Shown here piece by piece: positions 26,164 to 34,800 of a DNA stretch of 54,964 nucleotides. Source of the DNA: Gammaproteobacteria bacterium. Lineage in GTDB: Bacteria; Pseudomonadota; Gammaproteobacteria; Steroidobacterales; Steroidobacteraceae. A program made the translations under genes and the position numbers. The notes beneath the pieces are model-generated. The model made no database searches, was not told the DNA's origin, and worked only from the letters and a program-made list of their open reading frames with translations. Location: the NCBI GenBank assembly GCA_028293765.1, contig JAQGOG010000086.1:1-54964 (forward strand), read 5' to 3'. Position 1 is the first letter of the stretch, and each line of letters begins with the position of its first letter.

Positions 26164-27751
26164 TCATCGTTTCGGAGGGGGGCGTTCCCCAGGAGTGATA
26201 CGGCGCCGGCGAGGGCAGTTCCCACTCCAGTCCGTGCGCGCCCTCCCAGGCCTTGTTACCTACGACGCGTTCGCCTGACTTCACGCACTTCCAGATGAGA
26301 TAGGGGAAGAGCAGCTGCGCGAGGCCGAAACCGAAGCCGCCGATCGAGGAGACCATGTTCCAGTCGGTGAACTGCACGGCGTAATCGGGGATACGGCGCG
26401 GCATGCCGGCCAGTCCCAGGAAGTGCTGCGGGAAGAACAGCACGTTCACGAAGATCGTCGAGAGCCAGAAGTGCCACTTGGCGAGCGTCTGGTCATACAT
26501 GTTGCCGACCCACTTCGGCAGCCAGTAGTACACGCCGGCCATGATTCCGAAGATGGCGCCGGGGACCAGCACGTAGTGGAAGTGCGCCACCACGAAGTAG
26601 GTGTCCTGGTACTGGTAGTCGGCCGGCACGATCGCGAGCATGAGGCCCGAAAAGCCGCCGATCGAGAACAGGAACAGGAAGGCGATCGCGAACAGCATGG
26701 GCGGCTCGAACGTCAGCGAGCCCCTGAACATGGTCGTTGTCCAGTTGAACACCTTCACGCCCGTGGGAATGGCGATGAGCATCGTCGACAGCATGAAGAA
26801 GAGCTGCGCGGCGAGCGGCATGCCGACCGTGAACATGTGGTGCGCCCAGACGATGAACGACAGGAATGCGATCGAAGCCGTGGCGTACACCATCGCCTCG
26901 TAGCCGAAGAGCGGCTTGCGCGAGAAGGTCGGAATGATCTCCGACACGATGCCGAACGCGGGCAGGATGAGGATGTAAACCTCGGGATGTCCGAAGAACC
27001 AGAAGATGTGCTGGAACATCACCGGGTCGCCACCGCCGGCCGCCGTGAAGAAGGTCGTACCGAAGAAGTGATCGGTGAGCAGCATCGTCACCGCGCCCGC
27101 GAGCACCGGCATCACGGCGATGAGCAGATAGGCGGTGATCAGCCACGTCCATACGAAGAGCGGCATGCGCAGCAGGGTCATCCCGGGGGCGCGCAGATTC
27201 ATGATCGTAACGACCACGTTGATGGCGCCGAGGATGGAGGAAGCACCCATCAGGTGGATCGAGAAGATCAACATCGGGAAGGACGCGCCGTTCTGCAGGA
27301 CCAGCGGCGGGTACATCGTCCAGCCGCCCGCGGGTGCGCCGCCCGGCACGAACAGCGATGACAGCAGGAGAGTGAACGCGAAGGGCAGGATCCAGAAGCT
27401 GAAGTTGTTGAGGCGCGGCAGCGCCATGTCGGGCGCGCCCACCTGCAGCGGGATCATCCAGTTCGCAAGTCCCGTCCACGCCGGCATCACCGCGCCGAAG
27501 ATCATCATCAGCGCGTGCATGGTCGTCATGGAGTTGAAGAACTGCGGGTCGACGAACTGCATGCCGGGCTTGAACAGCTCGAGGCGGATGACCATCGCCA
27601 TCGCGCCGCCGATGAAGAACATCGTGCAGGCGAAGATGAGGTACATCGTGCCGATGTCCTTGTGATTCGTCGCATAGACCCAGCGGCGCCAGCCGTGCGG
27701 CTTGTGGTCGTGGTCGTCGTGCTCGGCGGCGTGGGCGTGCTGCTCGGCCAT
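26141..27751 (-). CDS. ctaD: Cytochrome c oxidase subunit I (aa3-type)
   Basis: Subunit I contains heme a and the heme a3-CuB oxygen-reduction site and pumps protons. The 536-residue protein has twelve membrane helices and the family landmarks WVYATNHKDIGTMYL, FWFFGHPEVYILILPAFG (His-Pro-Glu-Val-Tyr with the cross-linked His/Tyr), VWAHHMFTVG (the CuB His pair) and VVAHFHYVLVPGA (the a3 and a ligands). A His/Asp-rich N-terminal tail (about residues 3-20) precedes the first helix and might bind metal. The ATG at 27751 is preferred over a TTG at 27766 because a GAGA site precedes it. ctaC ends 89 bp upstream. Confidence 0.98.
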   Translation of the reverse strand: MAEQHAHAAEHDDHDHKPHGWRRWVYATNHKDIGTMYLIFACTMFFIGGAMAMVIRLELFKPGMQFVDPQFFNSMTTMHALMMIFGAVMPAWTGLANWMIPLQVGAPDMALPRLNNFSFWILPFAFTLLLSSLFVPGGAPAGGWTMYPPLVLQNGASFPMLIFSIHLMGASSILGAINVVVTIMNLRAPGMTLLRMPLFVWTWLITAYLLIAVMPVLAGAVTMLLTDHFFGTTFFTAAGGGDPVMFQHIFWFFGHPEVYILILPAFGIVSEIIPTFSRKPLFGYEAMVYATASIAFLSFIVWAHHMFTVGMPLAAQLFFMLSTMLIAIPTGVKVFNWTTTMFRGSLTFEPPMLFAIAFLFLFSIGGFSGLMLAIVPADYQYQDTYFVVAHFHYVLVPGAIFGIMAGVYYWLPKWVGNMYDQTLAKWHFWLSTIFVNVLFFPQHFLGLAGMPRRIPDYAVQFTDWNMVSSIGGFGFGLAQLLFPYLIWKCVKSGERVVGNKAWEGAHGLEWELPSPAPYHSWGTPPSETMIARGAAH

Positions 27752-27839
27752 GTCGTGATCTCTCAAGGTGCGAAAGGGTGCGAAAAACGTCTTGAATCGG
27801 CGGCGCCCTGAGGCGCCTTCAGGACCCGTCGGAGGCCGC

Positions 27840-28727
27840 TTATCCGGCGGCTGCCGCCGTGGCTACGTCGGGCGCCGCGGCCGGCGGTGCCGCCGCCTGT
27901 TTCTGCTCGGCGGCCTTGTCCTTGAGCCATGCCTCGAAGTCGGCCTTCGAGCGGACATCGACGACGATCGGCATGAACCCGTGGTCACGGCCGCACAGCT
28001 CGGCGCACTGGCCGCGGTAGAGACCCGGCTTGTCGGTGTCGACCTTGAACCAGGCCTCGTTCACGAAGCCGGGGATGGCGTCCTTCTTGACCCCGAATGC
28101 CGGTACCCACCAGGAGTGGATCACGTCGGCGCCGGTAATGAGAAGGCGGACCTTCATGCCGACGGGAACGACGAGCGGCTTGTCCACGCTCAGCAGGTAA
28201 TGGTCGACGGTGGTCGGATCGATGCCCGACATGAGCTCGCGCGCGGCGTCGCTCTTACGATCGAGGCGGGAGAAGTACGCCACGCCGCTGTCGAGGTAGT
28301 CGTATTGCCAGCCCCACTGGAAGCCGGTCACTTTGATGCTGAGGTCAGTCTTCGTCGTATCTTCGATCTCGACGAGCGTGCGCGCGGCGGGCACCGCCAT
28401 GAAGACCAGGATCACGACAGGGATCGTCGTCCAGATCAGCTCTACCTTGGTGTTGTGGACCAGGGTTACGTCGGCGACGGCTCCCTTCGACTTCCGGTAG
28501 GTGACGATCGACCAGATCATCGCCCCGAACACGATGACCGCGATGATCACGCAGATCCAGAAGATCTCCATGTGGAGGTCATAAATCTTGCGGCTGATCT
28601 CCGTGACCCCCTGGGTCATGTTGAGCAGTCCCCAGCCGGATTCGGCGTGGGCGGGCAAGGACCCCGCAAATGAGAGGACGAGTGCGGCGGCGAGCTTTGC
28701 GAATTGTGCCATTTTTGCGCGAATCAT
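27840..28727 (-). CDS. ctaC: Cytochrome c oxidase subunit II (CuA subunit)
   Basis: The subunit accepts electrons from cytochrome c through the binuclear CuA centre. The 295-residue precursor starts at ATG 28727, with AAGG upstream, and has a signal sequence ending in AHA. Two membrane helices follow (around IFWICVIIAVIVFGAMIW and VELIWTTIPVVILVFM), then a cupredoxin domain. CuA ligands are intact: the early His in DVIHSWWVPAFG and the CAELCGRDHGFM loop. The C-terminal tail is Ala/Pro-rich and shows no cytochrome c domain, so this is a plain aa3-type subunit II rather than a caa3 fusion. It is the first gene of the leftward oxidase operon. Confidence 0.97.
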   Translation of the reverse strand: MIRAKMAQFAKLAAALVLSFAGSLPAHAESGWGLLNMTQGVTEISRKIYDLHMEIFWICVIIAVIVFGAMIWSIVTYRKSKGAVADVTLVHNTKVELIWTTIPVVILVFMAVPAARTLVEIEDTTKTDLSIKVTGFQWGWQYDYLDSGVAYFSRLDRKSDAARELMSGIDPTTVDHYLLSVDKPLVVPVGMKVRLLITGADVIHSWWVPAFGVKKDAIPGFVNEAWFKVDTDKPGLYRGQCAELCGRDHGFMPIVVDVRSKADFEAWLKDKAAEQKQAAAPPAAAPDVATAAAAG

Positions 28728-28750
28728 CGTTACGTGCCTTACAGCGCGCA

Positions 28751-28765
28751 CCCGGACCATCCGGG
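28751..28765. other. Hairpin in the ctaC leader
   Basis: CCCGGA and TCCGGG form a 6-bp perfect stem around CCA, 24 bp upstream of the ctaC ATG. It lies just upstream of the presumed ribosome-binding site and could affect translation or mRNA stability. Confidence 0.4.
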
Positions 28766-28798
28766 CGCGGCGCGATTTTCAAGAGCTATTCGTTTACT

Positions 28799-28905
28799 GG
28801 CTGAAAGTCGCCTGCGGCGCTTTCAGCAGGCCAGCCTCCGCGGGTTGCGGCCCGCGGGCTACGCGCCCCGGGCTACGCGCCCCGAGCAAAAGGCGTGGCT
28901 TTTGC
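28799..28905. repeat. Mosaic intergenic repeat cluster upstream of ctaC
   Basis: Three modules are present. Module A is the hairpin GCTGAAAG/CTTTCAGC (28800-28827). Module C is the 14-mer GGGCTACGCGCCCC perfectly duplicated in tandem (28856-28869 and 28870-28883). Module B is the hairpin GCAAAAG/CTTTTGC (28886-28905). Modules A and B match those at 20593-20676, and 28857-28873 is the exact reverse complement of 20741-20757. A further GCTGAAAG sits at 28919. The 243-bp gap between ctaC and the DUF2244 gene holds these repeats and presumably the oxidase promoter, which I could not locate. Confidence 0.75.
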
Positions 28906-28970
28906 CCGCTAATCTACTGCTGAAAGTTACCCTAGGACTCTTTATCACTCATCTGCTTGCACCTCTTTGC

Positions 28971-29483
28971 TCAGCTACGCTGGGCCAGGGAGGGCGACTC
29001 GTTAACGTGGCCGACCAGGCGTTGCAGCCGCAGCGCCAGTCCACGCCTTTCTTCTTCCGTAAGGAAGCTACCCAGCTCGCATTGACGGCCGTGCGACTCG
29101 ATCGTGAGTCGGCTCGGATGCAAGCGCGATGCGGGGCGGCGGAGTTTAACCTGTGCCCAATGCCGCGGGAACACGACTTGAGCGCAATAGGCGCGATCCC
29201 GCCACTCCACGCTCACGTCGGAGTCCGTGACAGTGATCGTCTCGCGGTGAAAGCGCCGTCCGAGGCTTGCTTTGAGCGCCCAGCCCAGCAGCGCCATTTC
29301 CAGTCCGGCGAACGGCAGCACCGGCCAGAAACCCTGCAAGGCCAGCATTCCCGCGATCGCGAAGGATACGAAGCACAGGCTTCCAAAGAACAGCAGCGCG
29401 CCCCGCACGCTCAACGAGCAGTTCGGGCAGAGTTCTATGCGCAACGGCCGATCGTTCGCGCTGGCGTCACCCAAAGCTATCAT
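28971..29483 (-). CDS. DUF2244-family membrane protein
   Basis: The 170-residue protein has two adjacent membrane helices (about residues 28-72, including GALLFFGSLCFVSFAIAG) and a cytoplasmic C-terminal domain. Visible family features are an N-terminal PNCSLS segment, a short loop between helices, and a conserved block around ITVTDSDVSVEWRDR and FPRHWAQVKL. DUF2244 proteins are often encoded beside cytochrome oxidase genes and have no established function. It lies upstream of ctaC in the same direction, separated by the repeat cluster. Confidence 0.82.
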   Translation of the reverse strand: MIALGDASANDRPLRIELCPNCSLSVRGALLFFGSLCFVSFAIAGMLALQGFWPVLPFAGLEMALLGWALKASLGRRFHRETITVTDSDVSVEWRDRAYCAQVVFPRHWAQVKLRRPASRLHPSRLTIESHGRQCELGSFLTEEERRGLALRLQRLVGHVNESPSLAQRS

Positions 29484-29531
29484 CGGAGTAATCGAGGCGG
29501 GCGGTACGCGATGGTAGCGGTTTGTCTATTT

Positions 29532-29559
29532 GGCTGAAAGCGCCTGCGGCGCTTTCGGC
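29532..29559. terminator. Repeat-family hairpin (module A) downstream of bioD
   Basis: GCTGAAAGCGCC pairs with GGCGCTTTCGGC across a 3-base loop, so almost the whole 28-bp element is stem. It lies 33 bp after the bioD stop on the minus strand and before the DUF2244 gene start. It could end the bioBFHCD transcript and is the third local copy of the hairpin seen at 20593 and 28799. Confidence 0.6.
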
Positions 29560-29591
29560 TTTTGCTGGCTATGTGACGGGCCGGTTCCAGT

Positions 29592-30284
29592 CTATTCACG
29601 CGTGAAAGCGCAGAGTTCTTCGGCTGTCTTAGTGAGCTCGAGCGGCGGCGCGTCGGGCGACAAAAAGGGCACGACGGCCAGCGGCGGCTGTGCGAGCGCG
29701 CTTTCGAGCGCTTGCAGGTTCTCCGCGCGGCGCGCCAGCACCGGATCGATGCCGTTCGCTACCCATCCCGCGAATCGGAGGCCGCGCGACTCGATCGCCA
29801 GCTTCGTGAGTGAGGCGTGATTGATGCAGCCGAGACGTAGCCCGACGACCAGCAAAACCGGCAGTGCGAGGGTCGCCGCCAAGTCGGCCATGGTCTCGCG
29901 ATCGCTAATGGGCGCGAGCCAGCCGCCGGCGCCTTCCACGACGATAAAGTCTGCGGCCGCTGCGAGGCCCGTGAATTTCTGCGCGATCTGGCCGAGATCG
30001 ACCGCGACTCCCGCCTCATTTGCCGCAATATGGGGTGAAACGGGCGGCTCGAAGCAATACGGATTCACGCTCTCGTAGGCCGCCGCTACGTTTGCCATGG
30101 CAATGAGCTTCAGCGCGTCGTCGTTTCGAAGCCCCTCAGGGGTGTGTTCCGACCCCGAAGCAATCGGCTTCATTACCGCTACACGCTGCCCCTGCGCGAC
30201 GAGTGCACGGACCAGCGCAACGCTAATGACGGTCTTGCCGACGCCCGTATCGGTACCCGTGACGAAAAGACCGCGCGCCGTCAT
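29592..30284 (-). CDS. bioD: ATP-dependent dethiobiotin synthetase
   Basis: BioD carboxylates 7,8-diaminopelargonate and closes the ureido ring to form dethiobiotin. The 230-residue product begins with the P-loop GTDTGVGKT and has the catalytic-site Lys in MKPIASG, the VEGAGGW motif and the late nucleotide-binding segment. The ATG at 30284 is chosen because the in-frame TTG at 30299 would add residues before the family N-terminus. It follows bioC with 11 bp between and is the last gene of bioBFHCD. Confidence 0.96.
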   Translation of the reverse strand: MTARGLFVTGTDTGVGKTVISVALVRALVAQGQRVAVMKPIASGSEHTPEGLRNDDALKLIAMANVAAAYESVNPYCFEPPVSPHIAANEAGVAVDLGQIAQKFTGLAAAADFIVVEGAGGWLAPISDRETMADLAATLALPVLLVVGLRLGCINHASLTKLAIESRGLRFAGWVANGIDPVLARRAENLQALESALAQPPLAVVPFLSPDAPPLELTKTAEELCAFTRE

Positions 30285-30295
30285 CGCGTGATCGC

Positions 30296-31186
30296 TCAAC
30301 GCTCGCCGCGGCGCCTGATCGCCCCAGGAGCGATCCGCACTTCACCACCGACCGAGGGCGCGGCCGGGCGCCCGGCGGCTCCCCAGGTCACGCCATAAAC
30401 GACTTCATACGAGGCCGGCAGTCGACCGTCGCGGCGGAAGGCCTCGTACGCGTTTTGCATTCGACGCAGGCGCGAGCGCCCGACGAGCGAGCGCGGGCGC
30501 CCGGCGGTCACATTGTGGGCCCCGATGGCCTTCAGATCCCGCATGAGAGCCAACGCATCCGGGTAGGTGAGCTGCATTCGATCGACATCCAACACGGGTT
30601 CCGTCAGACCCGCGCGCACCAGCGCGTCACCTACATCGTGCATGTCGATGAAGTGATTGACATGGTTGTATCCGTCGGCTTCGGCCCAGGCGCTGCGCAA
30701 CTCCTTGAGCGTGTCCGGACCGAAGGTGCTGAACGCGAACAAGCCGCCGGGCTTCAGCACGCGTCGAACTTCCGTGAAGGCGCGATCCGGCGGATCGCAC
30801 CATTGCAACATCAGGCTGCTGACGACCACGTCCACGCTCGCGTCGGCGAACGGTAGCCGCATCGCGTCCCCGCAGACTCGTTCGAACCGGCGGAATAGAT
30901 GTTGGTGCCGACGCGCCTCCCGCAGCATTCCGGGCGCGAGGTCGAATGCGACAACCAGCGCGCGCCGATAGCGCTGCTTCAGCGCGCTCGTCATCCGGCC
31001 GGTGCCGGCACCGAGGTCCAACACCACTCCAGGCGCGAATTTGAAGGGATCCAGTCGGCTGAGCAGTTCGTCGGCTATTCGTGCCTGCAAGACTGCGGCG
31101 GCCTCGTAGCTCGCACTCGCGCGATCGAACGAGGCACGTACTTCGGGCCGATCGAGACGAAATGCTTCCGATTCGTCGGCGTTCAT
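30296..31186 (-). CDS. bioC: Malonyl-[acyl-carrier protein] O-methyltransferase
   Basis: BioC methylates the free carboxyl of malonyl-ACP with S-adenosylmethionine so that fatty acid synthesis can build pimeloyl-ACP methyl ester. The 296-residue product has the SAM-binding motif LDLGAGTGRMT, the acidic residue of motif II (AFDLAPGML), DVVVSSLMLQWCD and the GGLFAFSTFGPDTLKELR region typical of BioC (motif cut to GGLFAFSTFGPDTL). The C-terminal part is longer than in E. coli BioC (251 residues). Its ATG overlaps the bioH stop by 4 bp. Confidence 0.94.
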   Translation of the reverse strand: MNADESEAFRLDRPEVRASFDRASASYEAAAVLQARIADELLSRLDPFKFAPGVVLDLGAGTGRMTSALKQRYRRALVVAFDLAPGMLREARRHQHLFRRFERVCGDAMRLPFADASVDVVVSSLMLQWCDPPDRAFTEVRRVLKPGGLFAFSTFGPDTLKELRSAWAEADGYNHVNHFIDMHDVGDALVRAGLTEPVLDVDRMQLTYPDALALMRDLKAIGAHNVTAGRPRSLVGRSRLRRMQNAYEAFRRDGRLPASYEVVYGVTWGAAGRPAAPSVGGEVRIAPGAIRRRGER

Positions 31187-32064
31187 GAGGAAGTATCTTC
31201 CGTGTGCTTCCTTGCGACATTTGGCGGCGCAGCTTGGTCTGCGGTGCTCTGCCCCGACGAGTCGGCTCCGTGCCGAACGGATGGGGCGGCTCGCAGAAAA
31301 TCGGTCGACACAGTGACGAATTCCCTGGCATGCGAAAGAAAAGGCGCATGCGCCGCGCGGCGAAATTCCACGTAGCGCGCGTCGGGAAGCGCTTCTGACA
31401 GTGCGCGCGATGCGGCGGGGAGCGTCACCCGGTCGTATTGGCCGGCAATGACAAGCGTGGGCGCCCGAACCAGCCCCAACAACGGCCGCAGGTCACTGTT
31501 TTGCAGGGTGGTCAATCCCGAAACGAGCGCCTTCGGGTGCGCTTCGCCATGCGCGAATAAAGAGGCGTGCAACTCCGCGAGTACCTTCTCACTATCGGCG
31601 CTCCCGCGAACCTGGAGTTCGAGAAATTCGCTCACCGTGCGCTTGTAGTTCGTGCGCAGTTGGGTCGCAAGCTTCTCCAACGCGGAGGCCGGCATGCCGT
31701 ATGGCCAGTCCGCGCTCGCCGCGAAGCGGGGAGTCGTTGCAACCAACACCAGGCGCTCGACCTGCCCCGGCATGGCCGCCGCGAGGTCCAGTGCTATTTG
31801 CCCTCCCAGGGACCAACCCAACAGCGAATACCGATCGGATATCGACGCCAGCGTGGCGTGCACCTGCCACGCCTGCTCCGCGGGCGTACGTGCGTTTGGA
31901 TTCCATTCGCTGCGGCCGTGACCTGGCAGGTCAATTGCGATGACGCGAAAGCGGTTCGCCAGCTCGCCCGCAAGCCCGTCCCAAACTCGCAGATTGAGGC
32001 CCCAGCCGTGCAGGAGCACGAGGTCAGGGCCGTGGCCGCGGGTTTCGACGTACAGATTGCTCAT
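31183..32064 (-). CDS. bioH: Pimeloyl-[acyl-carrier protein] methyl ester esterase
   Basis: BioH removes the methyl group from pimeloyl-ACP methyl ester, ending chain elongation before BioF acts. The 293-residue alpha/beta hydrolase has LLHGWGLN as oxyanion loop, the nucleophile elbow GWSLGG, the Asp in AGQYDRVTLP and the His in RRAAHAPFLSH. The C-terminal extension of about 35 residues beyond the usual BioH end (about 256 residues in E. coli) is low in complexity and rich in Ser, Ala and Asp. Starts and stops overlap those of bioF and bioC by 4 bp each, so the operon is tightly coupled. Confidence 0.94.
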   Translation of the reverse strand: MSNLYVETRGHGPDLVLLHGWGLNLRVWDGLAGELANRFRVIAIDLPGHGRSEWNPNARTPAEQAWQVHATLASISDRYSLLGWSLGGQIALDLAAAMPGQVERLVLVATTPRFAASADWPYGMPASALEKLATQLRTNYKRTVSEFLELQVRGSADSEKVLAELHASLFAHGEAHPKALVSGLTTLQNSDLRPLLGLVRAPTLVIAGQYDRVTLPAASRALSEALPDARYVEFRRAAHAPFLSHAREFVTVSTDFLRAAPSVRHGADSSGQSTADQAAPPNVARKHTEDTSS

Positions 32065-33251
32065 TCGCAGACAGCCTGTTGGCGCACGCAGAGACGGCCC
32101 AGTTTCTCAACCAGCGCGTCGACCTGCTCTTCGCTATGCGCAGCGGAAAGCGTCACGCGCAGCCGTGCGCTCCCGCGTGGCACCGTTGGGGGGCGTATCG
32201 CTACGACCCAGAACCCAGCATCGAGCAGTTCCTGTTGCGCTACCAGGGCCGTTTGCGAACTGCCGAGCATGACGGGTTGGATCGGCGTGTTGGAATCGGC
32301 AAGCGGCACATCTGCCGCGCGCGCGGCCTCTCTGAATCTCGCAGTCAGCGCGCGCACTCGCTCGCGGCGCCATGGTTCGCGCTGTACGACCTCGAGCGCT
32401 CTGCGGGTCGCTGCCGCAACGGGTTGGGGCAGTGCGGTCGTGTAGATATAAGGACGTGCTCTCTGTATGAGAAACTCGATGAGATCGCTCGAGCCGGCAA
32501 CGAAGGCGCCGAACGACCCGAACGCCTTGCCCAGCGTGCCGATCAACACCGGCGCGTCATCCGAGCTCAAGCCGAACTGCTCCAATGAACCGCGTCCGGT
32601 CGCGCCAAGTACCCCGAGCCCGTGAGCGTCGTCCACAACCAGCCACGCACGGTGCGCCTTGGCGGCTCTGGCGAGCTGAGGGAGTGGCGCCACGTCGCCA
32701 TCCATACTGAAAACGCCGTCCGTGGCTACTACAACGGCCTCTTCCGAGCTCTCATCGAGCGCTCGTTCGGCGGCTTCGGCGTCGCCGTGCGCGTAACGCC
32801 TGAAGCGAGCACCGGAAAGCAACGCGCCGTCAATGAGCGATGCGTGATTCAGGCGATCGAGGAGCACCAGCTCACCTCGCCCGGCGAGCGCCGTGATAAC
32901 ACCGAGATTAGCCATGTATCCCGTGGAGAACAGCAGCGCTCGCTCCCGACCCGTGAAAGCCGCGAGCTCTTCTTCCAGGCGCGCGTGCTCGATACCGTGT
33001 CCGGTGACGAGATGAGAAGCCCCACTTCCGGCTCCACAACGCGACGCACACTCGCTCATCGCCCCGGCGACGGCGGGGTGATGCGCGAGTCCGAGATAAT
33101 CGTTGCTGCTGAAATCCACGAGCGCTCGTCCGCCCGTCATAGTGACCAGGCGGTTGCCGTGCTCGACGAACGCTTCTACCGTCGTGCGCCGGCGCTTGAG
33201 GTGCCGCCGCTCGAGCTCCGCCAGCGCCGCATCAAGCGGTTGTCTTTTCAT
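32061..33251 (-). CDS. bioF: 8-amino-7-oxononanoate synthase
   Basis: This PLP enzyme condenses pimeloyl-ACP with L-alanine to give 8-amino-7-oxononanoate. The 396-residue product has [14 protein letters not shown] near the N-terminus, [10 protein letters not shown], the Asp/His cofactor contacts in [11 protein letters not shown], and the Schiff-base Lys in GTLGKAFG. It overlaps the end of bioB by 20 bp and the start of bioH by 4 bp. Confidence 0.96.
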   Translation of the reverse strand: MKRQPLDAALAELERRHLKRRRTTVEAFVEHGNRLVTMTGGRALVDFSSNDYLGLAHHPAVAGAMSECASRCGAGSGASHLVTGHGIEHARLEEELAAFTGRERALLFSTGYMANLGVITALAGRGELVLLDRLNHASLIDGALLSGARFRRYAHGDAEAAERALDESSEEAVVVATDGVFSMDGDVAPLPQLARAAKAHRAWLVVDDAHGLGVLGATGRGSLEQFGLSSDDAPVLIGTLGKAFGSFGAFVAGSSDLIEFLIQRARPYIYTTALPQPVAAATRRALEVVQREPWRRERVRALTARFREAARAADVPLADSNTPIQPVMLGSSQTALVAQQELLDAGFWVVAIRPPTVPRGSARLRVTLSAAHSEEQVDALVEKLGRLCVRQQAVCE

Positions 33252-34287
33252 GCGCTGCGCGCGGGCTGGCGGTCACTGCGTGAGGCGCATGAGCTGCCGG
33301 CTGTTCCGTTGGCGCGAGCTCTGCCGGTCTCTGTTCGGGCTTCAATCCAAGCCGTGCGAACAGCTGACGGTCGCGCTCGACAGCGGGATTGCCGGTGGTA
33401 AGGAGCTTCTCCCCGTAGAAAATGGAGTTGGCGCCGGCGAGGAAGCAGAGCGCCTGCATTTCGTCGCTCATCGACTCACGACCGGCCGACAAACGGACGT
33501 GAGCGCGCGGCATCAGCACCCGGGCCACTGCGATCGTGCGCACGAAGTCGAACGGATCGACATCGCTCGCCCCGTGCAGCGGTGTTCCGGGCACCTTCAC
33601 GAGCTGATTGATCGGCACGCTTTCCGGATGTTCGGGCAGATTGGCGAGAGTGAGCAGCAGGCTTGCGCGATCGGTCGACGATTCGCCCATGCCGACGATG
33701 CCGCCACAGCACACCTTCAGCCCCGCTTCGCGTACGGCGCCAAGTGTGTCGAGGCGATCCTGATACGTTCGTGTCGTGATGATCTCGCCGTAGTACTCCG
33801 GCGAGGTATCCAGGTTGTGGTTGTAGTAGTCGAGGCCGGCGTCTTTGAGCTCCTGCGCCTGCTCCGGCGTGAGCATGCCGAGCGTCGCGCAGGTCTCGAG
33901 GCCCGCCGCGCGAACTTCACGAATCATCTGAGCGATCACGACAATGTCCTTTGCTTTTGGCGAGCGATAGGCCGCTCCCATGCAGAAGCGCGTAGCTCCT
34001 GCCGCTCGCGCCCGCTGCGCGCTCTCGCGAACTGCTTCGACTTCCATCAGGGCCTCGCGCCCCAGGCCGGTGTCATAGCGCACGCTCTGTGGGCAATAGG
34101 CACAGTCCTCGGGACAGGCGCCCGTCTTTATGGACAGCAGCGTGCTCGTCTGCACCGTGTTCGGCTCATGATTCGCACGATGTACGCGCTGCGCCTGGAA
34201 GAGCAGATCCATGAACGGGAGCGCAAACAGCGCTTCGACTTCGGGCAGTTGCCAGTCGTTGCGAATCGACCCCAGGGTGTGACTCAT
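33232..34287 (-). CDS. bioB: Biotin synthase (radical SAM)
   Basis: BioB inserts sulfur into dethiobiotin. The 351-residue product has the radical-SAM cysteines Cys58, Cys62 and Cys65 (CPEDCAYC), the following Cys residues that hold the auxiliary [2Fe-2S] cluster (in RFCMGAAYR and [10 protein letters not shown]), and the conserved Arg in [11 protein letters not shown]. It is the first gene of bioBFHCD. Its promoter region at 34323-34377 carries a BirA-like operator, so biotin-dependent repression is expected. No bioA gene is present in the window. Confidence 0.98.
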   Translation of the reverse strand: MSHTLGSIRNDWQLPEVEALFALPFMDLLFQAQRVHRANHEPNTVQTSTLLSIKTGACPEDCAYCPQSVRYDTGLGREALMEVEAVRESAQRARAAGATRFCMGAAYRSPKAKDIVVIAQMIREVRAAGLETCATLGMLTPEQAQELKDAGLDYYNHNLDTSPEYYGEIITTRTYQDRLDTLGAVREAGLKVCCGGIVGMGESSTDRASLLLTLANLPEHPESVPINQLVKVPGTPLHGASDVDPFDFVRTIAVARVLMPRAHVRLSAGRESMSDEMQALCFLAGANSIFYGEKLLTTGNPAVERDRQLFARLGLKPEQRPAELAPTEQPAAHAPHAVTASPRAAHEKTTA

Positions 34288-34322
34288 AGGCGGAATTCCG
34301 TTGTGTGCGGCGCGGGTGAGGA

Positions 34323-34351
34323 ATGTTCGGGGGGGTGGCGGCCAATGTCAA
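34323..34351 (-). promoter_or_regulatory. Candidate bioB promoter
   Basis: On the minus strand a perfect -35 hexamer TTGACA (34346-34351) is followed 17-18 bp later by a weak -10, GAACAT or AACATT (34322-34328). The -35 lies inside the right half of the operator-like repeat, so a bound repressor would block RNA polymerase. Transcription would begin around 34315, giving a leader of about 28 nt before the bioB ATG. Confidence 0.5.
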
Positions 34352-34377
34352 CGAACCGGGGTCTTTACGGTCGACAA
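34345..34377. promoter_or_regulatory. BirA-type biotin operator at bioB
   Basis: ATGTCAACG (34345-34353), 15 bp, then GGTCGACAA (34369-34377) matches the known BirA consensus wTGTmAACC-N(14-16)-GGTTkACAw at 16 of 18 positions, with spacing 15. It covers the -35 of the bioB promoter. A small hairpin, GCTCA/TGAGC at 34380-34394, lies next to it and may terminate dgkA transcription. Repression by a biotinoyl-AMP-bound BirA with a DNA-binding domain is inferred; birA is not in the window. Confidence 0.6.
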
Positions 34378-34434
34378 TTGCTCAATTAGTGAGCAGTCCG
34401 GCTCCGGTCACGCCCGCCCGGCCGGCCGCACCGC

Positions 34435-34800
34435 TCAGCGCCTGAGCAGATGGATCACCAGAGCCAGCCCGACCGCCAGGGCGCCCAGCACCGCCACCAA
34501 CACGGCGGCGGCGGCACAGTCCTTCACGATGCGAATGTGCGGATCGGTTTCGGGATGCAGGTGATCCGCCAGATGCTCCACGGCCGTGTTGAACAGCTCG
34601 GCCGCAAGCACCCCGGCGCTCGCCAGCATCACCAGCGCCCACCAGAGGGGGCCGGGCTGCAGGATCAGCATCGCGACGACCGCGGCGACGAAAGCTCCAA
34701 CCTGAATTTTGAGGCTGCGCTCCGCGCGCACGGCATGCCCCAACCCGGCGAGCGCGAAGCTCAGGCGCCGGAGAAACGCTTGGTTCTTGTGACGGGTCAT
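34435..34800 (-). CDS. dgkA: Diacylglycerol kinase
   Basis: DgkA phosphorylates diacylglycerol left over from membrane-derived glycan synthesis to phosphatidic acid. The 121-residue protein has three membrane helices and the family signature AAELFNTAVEHLADHL, with the catalytic Glu and metal-binding residues, and the late KDCAAAAVLVA segment. The ATG at 34800 gives a length equal to E. coli DgkA (122); an in-frame upstream ATG at 34857 would reach toward ubiA and adds a non-family stretch. It follows ubiA on the minus strand. Confidence 0.93.
   Translation of the reverse strand: MTRHKNQAFLRRLSFALAGLGHAVRAERSLKIQVGAFVAAVVAMLILQPGPLWWALVMLASAGVLAAELFNTAVEHLADHLHPETDPHIRIVKDCAAAAVLVAVLGALAVGLALVIHLLRR

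Noticed and set aside
20593..28905. Composite transposon carrying the oxidase cluster
   Set aside because: The repeats at both ends are short hairpins without transposase genes or recognisable insertion-sequence ends, and the cluster is a standard vertical gene set. I keep only the repeat family as a finding.
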